A stretch of DNA of 64,000 bases, taken from NCBI RefSeq assembly GCF_010548375.1, contig NZ_JAAGLY010000004.1:310001-374000 (forward strand). Direction: 5' to 3'. Under the pieces are notes generated by a model. The model made no database searches. It was given only the letters and a program-made list of their open reading frames with translations, and was not told the DNA's origin. Every line of letters begins with the position of its first letter. The stretch's first letter is position 1. Both the position numbers and the translations under genes were made by a program. This document shows, piece by piece, positions 43,532 through 52,503 of the stretch. The stretch comes from Streptomyces sp. SID13726 (GTDB taxonomy: Bacteria; Actinomycetota; Actinomycetes; Streptomycetales; Streptomycetaceae).

Positions 43532-43583
43532 GGTGACTCCTCGATCGCTGCGGAGGCCGGTCCTTCCCGGCCTCTCACCAGTG

Positions 43584-43611
43584 CGTCGATCGGGGGGCGG
43601 GGCGTTCGACA
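43584..43611 (-). promoter_or_regulatory. Putative ECF42 promoter of DGPF-sigma operon
   Basis: Minus-strand TGTCGA (43611-43606), 17 bases, CGACG (43588-43584). The -35 matches the TGTCGA reported for ECF42 targets in S. venezuelae, and the -10 agrees with its CGA-type core. Predicted leader is about 45 bases. Confidence 0.65.
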
Positions 43612-43679
43612 GGCTCGCCGGAAAATCTCGAAGTTTTTTTCCGGGGCGGGTCGATCCCGCCGTTTCCGCAGGTCACGGC

Positions 43680-44741
43680 TTAGCGCAGCGACTTCCACAG
43701 CTTGCCCGCGGCCGGCTCGTCCGCCACCACCCGGTTGGGATCGGACGGGGCCGTCACCACCGGCATGGTGATCGTCTTCACGTCGGCCGCCGAGAGGGCC
43801 TTCAGGCTTTCGCCGAGGCTCGTCAGTTCGGGGAGGGAGTCCAGGCCGGTGTCGGTGGTGAGGCTGCCGGTGACGGCGTCGGCGACGGAGTACAGCTGGG
43901 TGGGGCTGGTGAGGAGGTTCGTCGAGGAGATCTGCTCCAGCAGGGCCTTCACCAGCTTCTGCTGGAGACCTATCCGGCCCAGGTCGCTGCCGTCGCCTAT
44001 GCCGTGCCGGGTGCGGGCGAGCGCGAGAGCGGTCTTGCCGTCCAGGTGGTGGGTGCCCGCCTTGAGGTCGAGGTGGCTGTCGGCGTCGTCGATGTCCTCG
44101 TCCGTGGTGACGGTGACCCCGCCGAGGGCGTTCACCAGCTTCGCGAAGCCCGAGAAGTCGATCTCGATGTAGTGGTCCATGCGGACGTTCGTGATCGACT
44201 CGACCGTCTTGACCGCGCACACCGGACCGCCCACCGAGTAGGCGCTGTTGAACATCGCGCCGTACGCCACCGCCGTGGACCCCCCGCTCTTGAGCGGGCA
44301 CGAGGGGCGGGTGACGAGGGTGTCGCGCGGGATGCTGACGACGGTGGCCGCGGTCCGCCCCGCGTCGATGTGCACGACCATCGCGGTGTCCGAGCGGGCC
44401 CCGGTGCTGCTGCCGCCGCCGAGCGCCTGGTTCTCCTTGCCGCTGCGCGAGTCCGAGCCCAGCACGAGGATGTTCACGGCCTCGGTCGGCAGGGGCGTGG
44501 CGGTCCCGGAGGGGGTGGGCGTGGTGACCGCCTTGGCGGGGCGGTCGTCGCCGAGCGCGCTGTTGATGTCGACGCTCTTGATGTTGGCGTTCAGATGCCA
44601 GTAGACCCAGCCGGCCGTACCGGCGCCCAGCACCAGCAGACCCGCCAGAGTGAGGCCGGCGACCTTCAGCGCTCTCGGTCGCCGGCCCGGTCTTCTGCCC
44701 GCGTCCCCGTTCTCGTCCTGTCCCGTCACAGGGAAGAACAT
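43680..44741 (-). CDS. LytR-CpsA-Psr (LCP) family envelope protein
   Basis: A 353-aa membrane-anchored LCP protein, a family that attaches teichoic acids, capsules or other polymers to peptidoglycan. The cytoplasmic N-terminus (1-25) is basic; the span is about 26-48 (VAGLTLAGLLVLGAGTAGWV). The catalytic domain has LVLGSDSRSG, ARSDTAMVVHID (Arg and Asp of the pyrophosphate site) and SIPRDTLV, then LARTRHGIGDGSDLGRIGLQQ with the second Arg cluster. The C-terminal short extension is complete. No Shine-Dalgarno is visible; an AT-rich taataat lies about ten bases before the ATG, fitting a near-leaderless start. Confidence 0.92.
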   Translation of the reverse strand: MFFPVTGQDENGDAGRRPGRRPRALKVAGLTLAGLLVLGAGTAGWVYWHLNANIKSVDINSALGDDRPAKAVTTPTPSGTATPLPTEAVNILVLGSDSRSGKENQALGGGSSTGARSDTAMVVHIDAGRTAATVVSIPRDTLVTRPSCPLKSGGSTAVAYGAMFNSAYSVGGPVCAVKTVESITNVRMDHYIEIDFSGFAKLVNALGGVTVTTDEDIDDADSHLDLKAGTHHLDGKTALALARTRHGIGDGSDLGRIGLQQKLVKALLEQISSTNLLTSPTQLYSVADAVTGSLTTDTGLDSLPELTSLGESLKALSAADVKTITMPVVTAPSDPNRVVADEPAAGKLWKSLR

Positions 44742-44803
44742 AAGTCCGAATTATTACGGGCAGGAACCTCGAGACCGCATTACTTCGGAAATTCTCAGAC
44801 TTC

Positions 44804-46138
44804 TCAGCCCAGCGTCACCGTGGGCACCGGATTGCTCCCGCTCCAGGACGCGTTGAACCCGAACGTCACCGAGCCGCCGGCCGGCACGGTCCCGTTGTAG
44901 GAGGCGTTCGAGCAGCTGACCGCCGCCCCGGACTGGGTGCAGTTCGCGTTCCACGCCTGGGTGACCTGCTGCCCGGCGCCGTACGTCCACACGGCCTTCC
45001 AGGACGACAGCGCGGCACCCGAGCAGGAGATCGTCACCTGGCCGGTGAAGCCGGTGTTCCACTGGCTGGTCACGCTGTAGGCGGCGGTGCAGGCACCCGT
45101 CGGCGGCGGGGTGGTCGTACCGCCGAGCGCCTCCGCGATGGCGTGGTACGCCGGTTTCGGCGCGTAGTTCTCGTCGTACGGCGTCGCCGCGCCCTGTCCC
45201 GGGAAGGTGCTCGGGATCCAGGAGTCGGAGTCGGTGAAGCCCCACACGGTGACACCGGCGCAGCGCGCGACCGCCACGCAGGCGTTCATGACGGCCTTGT
45301 AGTCGGCGGCCTGCTGGGTCAGCTTCGCGGTGTCGGAGGGCAGCGCCATCCGGATGTCCAGCTCGGTGATCGCCACGTCGACGCCGAGGTCGGCGAAGCG
45401 CTGGATGTTCTGCTGGAGCGTCGAGGGCACCTGGCCGACGATCAGATGGGCCTGGAGTCCGACGCCGTCGATCGGAACGCCTTGCTCCTTCAGGGACTTG
45501 ACCAGGTTGTAGAGGGCCGTGCTCTTCGCGTTGACGCCCTCGACGTTGTAGTCGTTGATGTACAGCCTGGCTGCCGGGTCGGCGGCGCGGGCGGCGGTGA
45601 GGGCCTGGGCGATGTAGCCGGTGCCGAGGCCGTTGTACCAGAGGGTCTGGCGGTAGGTGCCGTCCTCGTTGAAGGGTTCGTTGACGACGTCCCAGGCCGC
45701 CAACCGCCCCTTGTACCGGCCCACTTCGAGCGCGATGTGGTCGTTGAGGAGCTGGCTGAGCTGGGGCTGGGTCCAGGTGCCGTTCGTCAGCCAGCTCGGG
45801 TTCTGGCTGTGCCAGACCAGCGTGTGCCCCCGCACCTGCTGACCGTGCGCCTCGGCGAAGTCCACGATCTGATCGGCCTCGGCCCAGTTGTACGTGCCCC
45901 GGGTCGGCTCGACCGAGCCCCACTTCATGGCGTTGCCGGGGGTCAGCGAGTTGAACTGCGCCCCCGCGATGTCGCCGTACGTGCCGGTGAGCTTGGACCC
46001 GGTGACGGCCGTACCGATGACCTTGCCCTTGGCGGCCGCGAGGTCACGCAGCGGGGTGTCGGCCGCGTGCGCGGCGGGGGCCATGGCCAGGAGCGCGCCG
46101 ACGAGGAGCAGGGGCAAGCCGGTTCTCAGAGATCTCAT
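44804..46138 (-). CDS. Secreted endo-1,4-beta-xylanase (GH10 + CBM2)
   Basis: A 444-aa extracellular xylanase. A Sec signal peptide (1-25, AHA-AD) precedes the GH10 barrel (about 30-340) with acid/base Glu 154 (WDVVNEPF) and nucleophile Glu 259 (ITELDIR). A short Thr/Pro linker (341-347) leads to a CBM2 module (348-444) with paired end cysteines and exposed Trp (SQWNTGF, WNANC) for cellulose or xylan binding. The ATG has ggagg seven bases upstream. The palindrome ccgaaactttcgg overlaps the ribosome-binding site region, matching the repressor-site sequence seen before Streptomyces xylanase genes. It lies beside a LacI repressor and a GH3 gene. Confidence 0.96.
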   Translation of the reverse strand: MRSLRTGLPLLLVGALLAMAPAAHAADTPLRDLAAAKGKVIGTAVTGSKLTGTYGDIAGAQFNSLTPGNAMKWGSVEPTRGTYNWAEADQIVDFAEAHGQQVRGHTLVWHSQNPSWLTNGTWTQPQLSQLLNDHIALEVGRYKGRLAAWDVVNEPFNEDGTYRQTLWYNGLGTGYIAQALTAARAADPAARLYINDYNVEGVNAKSTALYNLVKSLKEQGVPIDGVGLQAHLIVGQVPSTLQQNIQRFADLGVDVAITELDIRMALPSDTAKLTQQAADYKAVMNACVAVARCAGVTVWGFTDSDSWIPSTFPGQGAATPYDENYAPKPAYHAIAEALGGTTTPPPTGACTAAYSVTSQWNTGFTGQVTISCSGAALSSWKAVWTYGAGQQVTQAWNANCTQSGAAVSCSNASYNGTVPAGGSVTFGFNASWSGSNPVPTVTLG

Positions 46139-46148
46139 ACGGGTGCCT

Positions 46149-46161
46149 CCGAAAGTTTCGG
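46149..46161 (-). promoter_or_regulatory. Xylanase operator palindrome
   Basis: Perfect 13-base palindrome CCGAAACTTTCGG (minus-strand sense), whose last two G overlap the ggagg ribosome-binding site. The core agrees with the CGAA-N-TTCG-type sites reported for xylan repressors. Confidence 0.8.
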
Positions 46162-46221
46162 TCGTACAACCGATTGGCTCGGAGGAGTGTGGGGGCAGGC
46201 ATCCGGGTCGTCAAGGTCACC

Positions 46222-46296
46222 CGCCCAAAGGGGCGCGGGACTGTATCGATGTGCGGCTCCGCCACGGGGCGCGACCAGCCCCGCCGGACCCGCACC
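46222..46296 (+). repeat. Dispersed Streptomyces intergenic repeat, copy 2
   Basis: cgcccaaaggggcgcggga followed by ctgtatcgatgtgcggctcc, gccacggggcgcgaccagcc and acccgcac. Same family and orientation as 28881 and 52369. It lies between the xylanase promoter and the end of the LacI gene. Confidence 0.85.
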
Positions 46297-46311
46297 CGGC
46301 CCGGCACCCCG

Positions 46312-47349
46312 CTAGGCGCCCCGCTCCAGCTCAGCGCAGCTGCTGCGCACGACCAGGCTCGTCGCCAATTCCACCCGCGTCGCCGCGGGGTTGTCCGCGT
46401 CCCGCCCCAGATCCAGCACCAGCTTCGCCGCCGCCTCGGCCATCTCGGTCAGCGGCTGCCGTACGGTCGTCAGCGGCGGGCCCACCAGGGGAGCCACCGG
46501 AAGATCGTCGAAGCCGACCACGCTGAGGTCCTCCGGAATGCGCAGCCCCAGCTCGCGCGCGGCCTCGTAGACGCCGAGCGCCTGGAGGTCGTTGCCGGCG
46601 AAGACCGCGGTGGGGCGGTCCGGGCGGCGCAGGAGTTCGAGGCCCTGGCGGTAACCGGTCTCGTGGTGGAAGTCGCCGGCCATGATCAGCTCGGGGTCGA
46701 CGGGCAGCCCGGCGGTCTCCAGGGCGGCCCGGTAGCCGTCGATGCGGGCGCGGCTGCACATCATGCGGGACGGGCCGGTGATCGCGCCGATCCTGCGGTG
46801 GCCCAGCTCGACCAGATGCCGGGTCGCGGCGAGCCCGCCCTGCCAGTTGGTGGCACCGATCGAGGGCACGTCGGCGCCCGGGTCGCCGGCCGGGTCCATC
46901 ACCACGAACGGGATCGACCTGCTGTTGAGCAGCGCGCGCTGGGACTCGTCGAGCCCGGACAGCACGAGGACCACGCCGTAGGGGCGGCGGGCGGCGACCT
47001 GGTCGGCCCAGGTGCGCCCGGGGGTGAGCCGCCCGGCGCTCTCGCTGAGCACGACGCTGAGACCGGCATCGCGCGCCACGTTCTCCACGCCCCGGATGAC
47101 CTCCATCGCCCACGCGCTCTCCAGTTCGTGGAAGACCAGGTCGATCAGGGGCGAACGGCTCGCCTCGGCACGTCGGCGCCGGTAGCCGTGCGCGCGCAGC
47201 AGGTCCTCGACGCGGCTGCGGGTCGCGGGCGCGACATCCGCACGGCCGTTGAGGACCTTCGAAACTGTCGGCGCCGATACGCCGGCCTCGCGGGCGATCT
47301 CGGCGAGGGTCGCGGTCTGCCGTGTTCCAAGGGGCTCCGGGGGTGTCAT
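46312..47349 (-). CDS. LacI-family repressor of xylan genes (BxlR-like)
   Basis: A 345-aa LacI regulator. The HTH is at about 14-40 (ATLAEIAREAGVSAPTVSKV) with hinge NGRADVAPATRSRVEDLL. The periplasmic-binding-protein-like domain follows (PLIDLVFHELES, AVFAGNDLQALGVYEAA, SVVGFDDLPVAP). Placement between the xylanase gene and a divergent GH3 glycosidase gene, both preceded by CGAAAC-type sites, makes a xylo-oligosaccharide-released repressor likely. Xylobiose or xylose as inducer is inference. The start at 47349 places the HTH at the usual distance. Confidence 0.92.
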   Translation of the reverse strand: MTPPEPLGTRQTATLAEIAREAGVSAPTVSKVLNGRADVAPATRSRVEDLLRAHGYRRRRAEASRSPLIDLVFHELESAWAMEVIRGVENVARDAGLSVVLSESAGRLTPGRTWADQVAARRPYGVVLVLSGLDESQRALLNSRSIPFVVMDPAGDPGADVPSIGATNWQGGLAATRHLVELGHRRIGAITGPSRMMCSRARIDGYRAALETAGLPVDPELIMAGDFHHETGYRQGLELLRRPDRPTAVFAGNDLQALGVYEAARELGLRIPEDLSVVGFDDLPVAPLVGPPLTTVRQPLTEMAEAAAKLVLDLGRDADNPAATRVELATSLVVRSSCAELERGA

Positions 47350-47377
47350 GGCGGCGATCGTATCCCTGCGCGACCTC

Positions 47378-47406
47378 TTGACGAACCCTCTTGACGGCCC
47401 TAGGTT
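47378..47406 (+). promoter_or_regulatory. Promoter of GH3 gene
   Basis: TTGACG (47378-47383), exactly 17 bases, TAGGTT (47401-47406), a good vegetative-type promoter. A second ttgacg sits at 47391. Two operator-like repeats begin three bases after the -10 box. Confidence 0.75.
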
Positions 47407-47408
47407 CC

Positions 47409-47441
47409 CAAAACATTCGGATTTAGTGTCGAAACATTCGG
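47409..47441 (+). promoter_or_regulatory. Tandem operator-like sites before GH3 gene
   Basis: CAAAACATTCG (47409-47419) and CGAAACATTCG (47430-47440) are 21 bases apart, two helical turns. The second differs by one base from the xylanase operator core CGAAACTTTCG. Both overlap the expected transcription start. Confidence 0.65.
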
Positions 47442-47492
47442 CAGGCCCTGGGGGTCGTCGTCGACCCGACAGTCGAGCCCGACAGGAGTTAC

Positions 47493-49808
47493 ATGACCAC
47501 CGCGCCCTGGCGTGACCCCGCCCTGACCTCCTCCGCCCGCGTCGACGACCTCATCTCCCGGATGACCCTTGAGGAGAAGACCGCCCAGCTCTACGGCGTG
47601 TGGGTGGGCGCCAGCACGGACGGGGACGGGGTCGCCCCGCTGCAACGCGAGATGACCGCCGCCTCCTCCGTCCCCGAGTGGTCCGAGCTGATCACCCGGG
47701 GCCTGGGCCAGCTCACCCGCCCCTTCGGCACCGCCCCCGTGGACCCGGCGCTGGGCGCGCAGGCGCTGGCCCGCGCCCAGCGCCGTATCGCCGCCGCGGG
47801 CCGCTTCGGCATCCCCGCGCTCGCCCACGAGGAGTGCCTGGCCGGCTTCACCACCTGGCGGGCCACCGCCTATCCGGTCCCGCTCGCCTGGGGCGCGAGC
47901 TGGGACGCCGCCCTGGTCGAGGAGATGGCCGGCGCCATCGGCCGCGACCTGCGCACGGTCGGCGTCCACCAGGGCCTGGCCCCCGTCCTGGACGTGGTCC
48001 GCGACCCGCGCTGGGGACGGGTCGAGGAGACGATCGGCGAGGACCCGTACCTGGTGGGCACGATCGGCGCCGCCTATGTCCGGGGCCTGGAGTCGGCCGG
48101 GATCGTCGCCACGCTCAAGCACTTCGCCGGGTACGCCTCCTCGGCCGGCGCCCGCAACCTCGCGCCGGTACGCGCGGGCGTGCGGGAGTTCGCCGACATC
48201 ACCCTGCCGCCCTTCGAGTTCGCCCTGCGCGAGGGCGGCGCCCGCTCGGTGATGGCCGCCTACACCGACACGGACGGCGTCCCCGCCTCCGCCGACCCCG
48301 GCCTGCTGACCGAACTCCTGCGCGAGGACTGGGGGTTCACCGGCACGGTGGTCGCCGACTACTTCGGCGTCGGCTTCCTCCAGACCCAGCACCGGATCGC
48401 CGGCACCGAGGCGGGCGCGGCGCACGCGGCCCTCGCGGCGGGCCTCGACGTCGAACTGCCCACCCTCAAGTGCTACGGCACCCCCCTGATCGAGGCCGTC
48501 CGCGCGGGCGAGATCCCCGAGTCCCTGATCGACCGGGCGGCCCGCCGGGTCCTGCTCCAGAAGTGCGAACTGGGCCTCCTGGACGAGGACTGGGACCCGG
48601 AGCCCGCCGAGCGGATCGACCTCGACTCGACGGCGAACCGCGCCCTGGCCCGCCGCCTGGCCGAGGAGTCGGTGGTCCTCCTCGACAACCCGGACGGCCT
48701 GCTCCCGCTGGCCCCCGACACCCGGATCGCGGTCGTGGGCCCACGCGCCGCCGACGCCCTGGCGATGCTGGGCTGCTACTCCTTCCCCTCCCACGTCCTC
48801 ACCCACCACCCGGACGTCCCGATGGGCATCGAGATCCCCACGGTCATCGATGCCCTGCGCGCCGAACTCCCCGACGCCAAGGTCACGTTCACCGAGGGCT
48901 GCGGAGTCGACGACCCGGACACCGGCGGCTTCGAGGAGGCGGTGGCCAGGGCCGCCGAGGCGGACGTGTGCGTGGCGGTGCTGGGCGACCGCGCGGGCCT
49001 GTTCGGGCGGGGCACCTCCGGCGAGGGCTGCGATGTGACGGACCTTCAGCTGCCGGGCGTGCAGGGCGAGTTGCTGGACTCGCTGGTCGCGACCGGCGTC
49101 CCGGTCGTCCTGGTCCTGCTGACCGGCCGCCCCTACGCGCTGGGCCGCTGGCAGGGCCGGCTCGGCGCGGTCGTCCAGGCCTTCTTCCCCGGCGAGGAGG
49201 GCGGCCCGGCGGTCGCGGGGGTCCTGTCGGGCCGGGTCAACCCCTCCGGCCGCCTCCCGGTCAGCGTCCCCCAGGTCCCCGGCGGCCAGCCCTGGACCTA
49301 CCTCCAGCCCCCGCTCGGCCTCGCAGGCGAGGTCAGCAACCTCGACCCGACCCCGCTGTACGCCTTCGGACACGGGCGCTCCTACACGGAGTTCGCGTGG
49401 GAGGACTTCGGCGGAACGGCCCCCGAGATCACCACGGACGGCACCTACGACGTCTCGCTGACCGTGCGCAACGCGGGCGACCGCGCGGGCGCCGAGGTCG
49501 TCCAGCTGTATCTGCACGACCCGGTGGCCTCGGTGACCCGCCCGGACGTCCGCCTGATCGGTTACCAGCGGCTGGAGTTGGACCCGGGCGAGTCCCGCCG
49601 GGTCGCCTTCCGCTTCCACGCCGACCTGTCCGCCTTCACCGACCGCAAGGGCCGCCGGATCGTGGAACCGGGCGACCTGGAGCTACGGCTGGCGGTGTCG
49701 AGCGCGGATGTCCGGCACACGGCACGGCTGCGTCTCGCGGGGCCGGTACGGGAGTTGGGCCCGGACCGGCTGCTTCGCTGCGAGACGGAGGTGTCGGGGG
49801 CGGGGTGA
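47493..49808 (+). CDS. GH3 beta-xylosidase/beta-glucosidase, cytoplasmic
   Basis: A 771-aa glycoside hydrolase family 3 enzyme without signal peptide, so it acts on imported oligosaccharides. The (beta/alpha)8 domain contains LKHFAGYAS and the nucleophile Asp 289 in TVVADYFGV. The second alpha/beta domain has RRLAEESVVLLDN and a C-terminal FnIII-like domain begins near FGHGRSYTEF. Context with xylanase and LacI repressor favours beta-xylosidase; beta-glucosidase activity is the alternative. The ATG has aggag six bases upstream. No transporter gene is present, so xylobiose import must be encoded elsewhere. Confidence 0.92.
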   Translation: MTTAPWRDPALTSSARVDDLISRMTLEEKTAQLYGVWVGASTDGDGVAPLQREMTAASSVPEWSELITRGLGQLTRPFGTAPVDPALGAQALARAQRRIAAAGRFGIPALAHEECLAGFTTWRATAYPVPLAWGASWDAALVEEMAGAIGRDLRTVGVHQGLAPVLDVVRDPRWGRVEETIGEDPYLVGTIGAAYVRGLESAGIVATLKHFAGYASSAGARNLAPVRAGVREFADITLPPFEFALREGGARSVMAAYTDTDGVPASADPGLLTELLREDWGFTGTVVADYFGVGFLQTQHRIAGTEAGAAHAALAAGLDVELPTLKCYGTPLIEAVRAGEIPESLIDRAARRVLLQKCELGLLDEDWDPEPAERIDLDSTANRALARRLAEESVVLLDNPDGLLPLAPDTRIAVVGPRAADALAMLGCYSFPSHVLTHHPDVPMGIEIPTVIDALRAELPDAKVTFTEGCGVDDPDTGGFEEAVARAAEADVCVAVLGDRAGLFGRGTSGEGCDVTDLQLPGVQGELLDSLVATGVPVVLVLLTGRPYALGRWQGRLGAVVQAFFPGEEGGPAVAGVLSGRVNPSGRLPVSVPQVPGGQPWTYLQPPLGLAGEVSNLDPTPLYAFGHGRSYTEFAWEDFGGTAPEITTDGTYDVSLTVRNAGDRAGAEVVQLYLHDPVASVTRPDVRLIGYQRLELDPGESRRVAFRFHADLSAFTDRKGRRIVEPGDLELRLAVSSADVRHTARLRLAGPVRELGPDRLLRCETEVSGAG

Positions 49809-49809
49809 A

Positions 49810-49835
49810 ATCGGCCGGGGCGGTACGGGGCCGAT
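49810..49835. terminator. Weak terminator after GH3 gene
   Basis: 7-bp stem atcggcc/ggccgat, between the GH3 stop and the stop of the convergent 85-aa gene. Confidence 0.45.
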
Positions 49836-49836
49836 C

Positions 49837-50094
49837 TCAGTCGGAGCCCAGCGACTCGAACCGCCACCGGTGCACCGCCCGCATGGCCAACTCGCCGCCC
49901 GGCTCCGGGAGTTCGGGCAGCTCGGCGTCGTAGGCCGCGTCCCACCACGTGATGACGAGGACGCGGTCCTGCGCCGCCTTGAAGGTCTCGCGCCGCAACG
50001 GCCGTACAGGAAGCTCCTGTCGACGCGCCCAGGCGAGCAGCTCCTCGCCCCTGCCCTCGACCGCCCGGGCCTCCCACATCAACGCGACCGTCAC
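49837..50094 (-). CDS. Small conserved hypothetical protein coupled to tsaD
   Basis: An 85-aa protein of unknown function. The sequence has [19 protein letters not shown], a basic middle ([15 protein letters not shown]) and [15 protein letters not shown]; the pattern suggests a small dimeric alpha+beta barrel of the antibiotic-biosynthesis-monooxygenase or EthD type, but that is a guess. Its GTG start overlaps the tsaD stop by the four bases GTGA, so it is translated by coupling. It is the last gene of the tsaB-rimI-tsaD run. Confidence 0.75.
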   Translation of the reverse strand: MTVALMWEARAVEGRGEELLAWARRQELPVRPLRRETFKAAQDRVLVITWWDAAYDAELPELPEPGGELAMRAVHRWRFESLGSD

Positions 50095-51176
50095 GAGTAG
50101 AGGTTCTCCTTGCTGACCTCGTGGACGTGGTCGTGGCCCGGGACGTGCGGGTCGGTCACCGGCAGGGAGGAGTCGGCCGACAGGTCCCAGCTGGAGGCGG
50201 GGCGGTTGCGGGCTACCATCTCCGCGCCGAGGGCGGCGACCATCGCGCCGTTGTCGGTGCACAGCTTGGGGCGCGGGACCCGCAGCCGGATGCCGGCGGC
50301 CTCGCAGCGCTCCTGGGCGAGGGCCCGCAGCCGGGAGTTGGCGGCGACCCCGCCGCCGATCATCAGGTGGTCGACGCCCTCGTCCTTGCAGGCCCGCACG
50401 GCCTTGCGGGTCAGCACGTCCACGACCGCCTCCTGGAAGGACGCCGACACGTCCCGCACCGGCACCTCCTCCCCCGCGGCCCGCCTCGCCTCGATCCAGC
50501 GGGCGACCGCCGTCTTGAGGCCGGAGAAGGAGAAGTCGTACGCCGGGTCGCGCGGCCCGGTCAGTCCGCGCGGGAAGGAGATCGCGTTCGGGTCGCCCTC
50601 CTTCGCGTACCGGTCGATGACCGGACCGCCGGGGAAGCCGAGGTTGAGCACCCGGGCGATCTTGTCGAAGGCCTCGCCGGCCGCGTCGTCGATGGTCGCG
50701 CCCATCGGCCGTACGTCGGAGGTGATGTCGCTGGACAGCAGCAGCGAGGAGTGCCCGCCGGAGACCAGCAGGGCCATCGTCGGCTCGGGCAGCGGGCCGT
50801 GCTCCAGCTGGTCCACGCAGATGTGGGAGGCGAGGTGGTTGACGCCGTAGAGGGGCTTGCCGAGGGCGTAGGCGTACGCCTTCGCGGCGGAGACCCCGAC
50901 CAGGAGGGCACCGGCGAGGCCGGGACCCGCGGTGACGGAGATGCCGTCGAGGTCCCTGGCGCTCACCCCGGCCTCCTTCAGGGCGCGCTCGATGGTCGGC
51001 ACCATGGCCTCCAGGTGCGCCCTGCTGGCCACCTCCGGCACCACACCGCCGAACCGGGCGTGCTCGTCCACGCTGGACGCGATGGCGTCGGCCAGCAGGG
51101 TGGTGCCCCGGACGATGCCGACGCCGGTCTCGTCACAGGAGGTCTCGATGCCCAGGACAAGCGGTTCGTCAGCCAT
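50091..51176 (-). CDS. tsaD: tRNA t6A37 threonylcarbamoyltransferase TsaD
   Basis: A 361-aa Kae1/TsaD protein that transfers threonylcarbamoyl to adenosine 37 of ANN-decoding tRNAs, working with TsaB and TsaE. The ASKHA fold begins [15 protein letters not shown]. The metal-binding histidines are in NHLASH (about 115-120), and [11 protein letters not shown] and the phosphate loops are intact. The C-terminus extends about 20 residues beyond E. coli TsaD. The start overlaps the rimI stop by eight bases. It is part of the tsaB-rimI-tsaD block. Confidence 0.96.
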   Translation of the reverse strand: MADEPLVLGIETSCDETGVGIVRGTTLLADAIASSVDEHARFGGVVPEVASRAHLEAMVPTIERALKEAGVSARDLDGISVTAGPGLAGALLVGVSAAKAYAYALGKPLYGVNHLASHICVDQLEHGPLPEPTMALLVSGGHSSLLLSSDITSDVRPMGATIDDAAGEAFDKIARVLNLGFPGGPVIDRYAKEGDPNAISFPRGLTGPRDPAYDFSFSGLKTAVARWIEARRAAGEEVPVRDVSASFQEAVVDVLTRKAVRACKDEGVDHLMIGGGVAANSRLRALAQERCEAAGIRLRVPRPKLCTDNGAMVAALGAEMVARNRPASSWDLSADSSLPVTDPHVPGHDHVHEVSKENLYS

Positions 51177-51675
51177 TGATCTCGGTTCCTCGTACGGAAG
51201 TTGAAGGGTCGGTCAGCCGCATGACCAGGGCGTCCACATTGCCCGGCTGGTAGTAGCCGCGCCGGAACCCGATGGCCTCGAAGCCGAAGCGCTCGTACAG
51301 CTTCTGCGCCCGGAGGTTGTCGATCCGGCACTCCAGCATCACTTCGGCGCACTCGAAGGCGGTCGCGGCCCGCAGCAGTTCGGTCAGCAGCAGCGCGCCG
51401 AGCCCGGTGCCCCACTGGTCGCGGGCCACGGCGATGGTCTGGACGTCGGCCAGCTCGGCGGCGGAGGCGAGCCCGGCGTACCCCACGAGCCGCTCGCCGG
51501 CCTCGGCCACGACATAGCGCCGGGTCGCCTCGGCGCCCCGGGCGTGCGCCAGTTCGGACCAGAACATGCCCCGGGACCAGGCGTCCTCGGGGAAGAGGTC
51601 CTTCTCCAGCTCCAGGACGGGATCGATGTCCCACCAGCGCATCTCACGCAGTACGGGATTCACGGGTGTGGTCAC
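51169..51675 (-). CDS. rimI: Ribosomal protein N-acetyltransferase RimI
   Basis: A 168-aa GNAT acetyltransferase. Acetyl-CoA loop is [15 protein letters not shown] (about 83-97), and the C-terminal [19 protein letters not shown] motif is typical. RimI classically acetylates ribosomal protein bS18, though actinobacterial RimI can act on other N-termini. It overlaps tsaB by four bases (ATGA) and tsaD by eight, so the three are translated together. Confidence 0.93.
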   Translation of the reverse strand: MTTPVNPVLREMRWWDIDPVLELEKDLFPEDAWSRGMFWSELAHARGAEATRRYVVAEAGERLVGYAGLASAAELADVQTIAVARDQWGTGLGALLLTELLRAATAFECAEVMLECRIDNLRAQKLYERFGFEAIGFRRGYYQPGNVDALVMRLTDPSTSVRGTEING

Positions 51676-52328
51676 TTGGGGGTGACCACCTTGTAGTTCT
51701 TGGGGACCTGGGCGTCCGGCCGCCGCAGGTACAGCGGCCGCGGCGCGGGCATTTCCTCCCCGGCCGCCAGCCGCTCGGCGGCGAGCGAGGCGAGCGCACC
51801 GGCCGACACGTGCTCCGGCTCGCGTACGTCGGTGAAGGTCTCGGGGTAGAGCAGCGCCCCGGCGCCGACGGCGGGCAGTCCCGCGACCCGCTCGGCGATG
51901 TCGGCGGGCCGGTCGACGGCGGGTTCACCGGTACGGGTACGGGAGTCCTCGTACCGCGCCCAGTAGACCTCTTTGCGCCGCGCGTCGGTCGCCACGACGA
52001 AGGGCCCGGTGCCGGCACCGGCCGCGTACGCGAGCCCGTCCAGGGTGCACACCCCGTACACGGGCACCCCGAGCGCGAGCCCGAAGGTGTCCGCGGTCAT
52101 CAGTCCGACCCTGAGCCCCGTGTAGGGCCCGGGCCCGGTCCCCACGACGACCCCGGTGACGGCGTCCAGCTTCACCCCCGCGTCCCGGAGCACCCGGTCG
52201 ACGGCCGGCAACAACAGCTCCCCGTGCCGGCGCGCGTCGACCTGGCTGAAGGAGGCGACTACGTCTCCCCCGTCATGCAGGGCGACGGTCACGGCGGGAG
52301 TGGCGGTATCCAGAGCGAGCAAGAGCAC
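51672..52328 (-). CDS. tsaB: t6A complex dimerisation subunit TsaB
   Basis: A 218-aa TsaB/YeaZ protein, the non-catalytic ASKHA partner of TsaD in t6A synthesis. It begins LLLALDTATPAVTVAL and has HGELLLPAVDRVL and VVVGTGPGPYTGLRVG, the family signature. GTG start at 52328. First gene of the overlapping tsaB-rimI-tsaD-small-protein unit. Confidence 0.95.
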   Translation of the reverse strand: MLLLALDTATPAVTVALHDGGDVVASFSQVDARRHGELLLPAVDRVLRDAGVKLDAVTGVVVGTGPGPYTGLRVGLMTADTFGLALGVPVYGVCTLDGLAYAAGAGTGPFVVATDARRKEVYWARYEDSRTRTGEPAVDRPADIAERVAGLPAVGAGALLYPETFTDVREPEHVSAGALASLAAERLAAGEEMPAPRPLYLRRPDAQVPKNYKVVTPK

Positions 52329-52368
52329 GCAAACAGCCTACGGGTCCTGAGGGGATGTGCGGCCTCAG

Positions 52369-52446
52369 GCGGCTTTTAGGGGCGCGGGGCTGTATCGACA
52401 TGCGGCTCCGCCGCGTGGGCGCGACAAGCCCCAGCGGCGCAGCACC
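52369..52446 (+). repeat. Dispersed Streptomyces intergenic repeat, copy 3
   Basis: gcggcttttaggggcgcggg followed by gctgtatcgacatgcggctc, cgccgcgtgggcgcgacaag and agcaccc. Same family and orientation as copies at 28881 and 46222. Located between the divergent tsaB and YkuD-like genes. Confidence 0.85.
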
Positions 52447-52503
52447 CGAGAGACAACCTGCTACGGTCACCACAAATCAGGACCAAGCACTCAAGAGGTA
52501 GCG

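Noticed and set aside
47259..47273. Third xylan operator (ttcgaaactgtcgg) inside the LacI gene
   Set aside because: It encodes the conserved TVSKV part of the HTH, so the similarity is most likely codon-driven.
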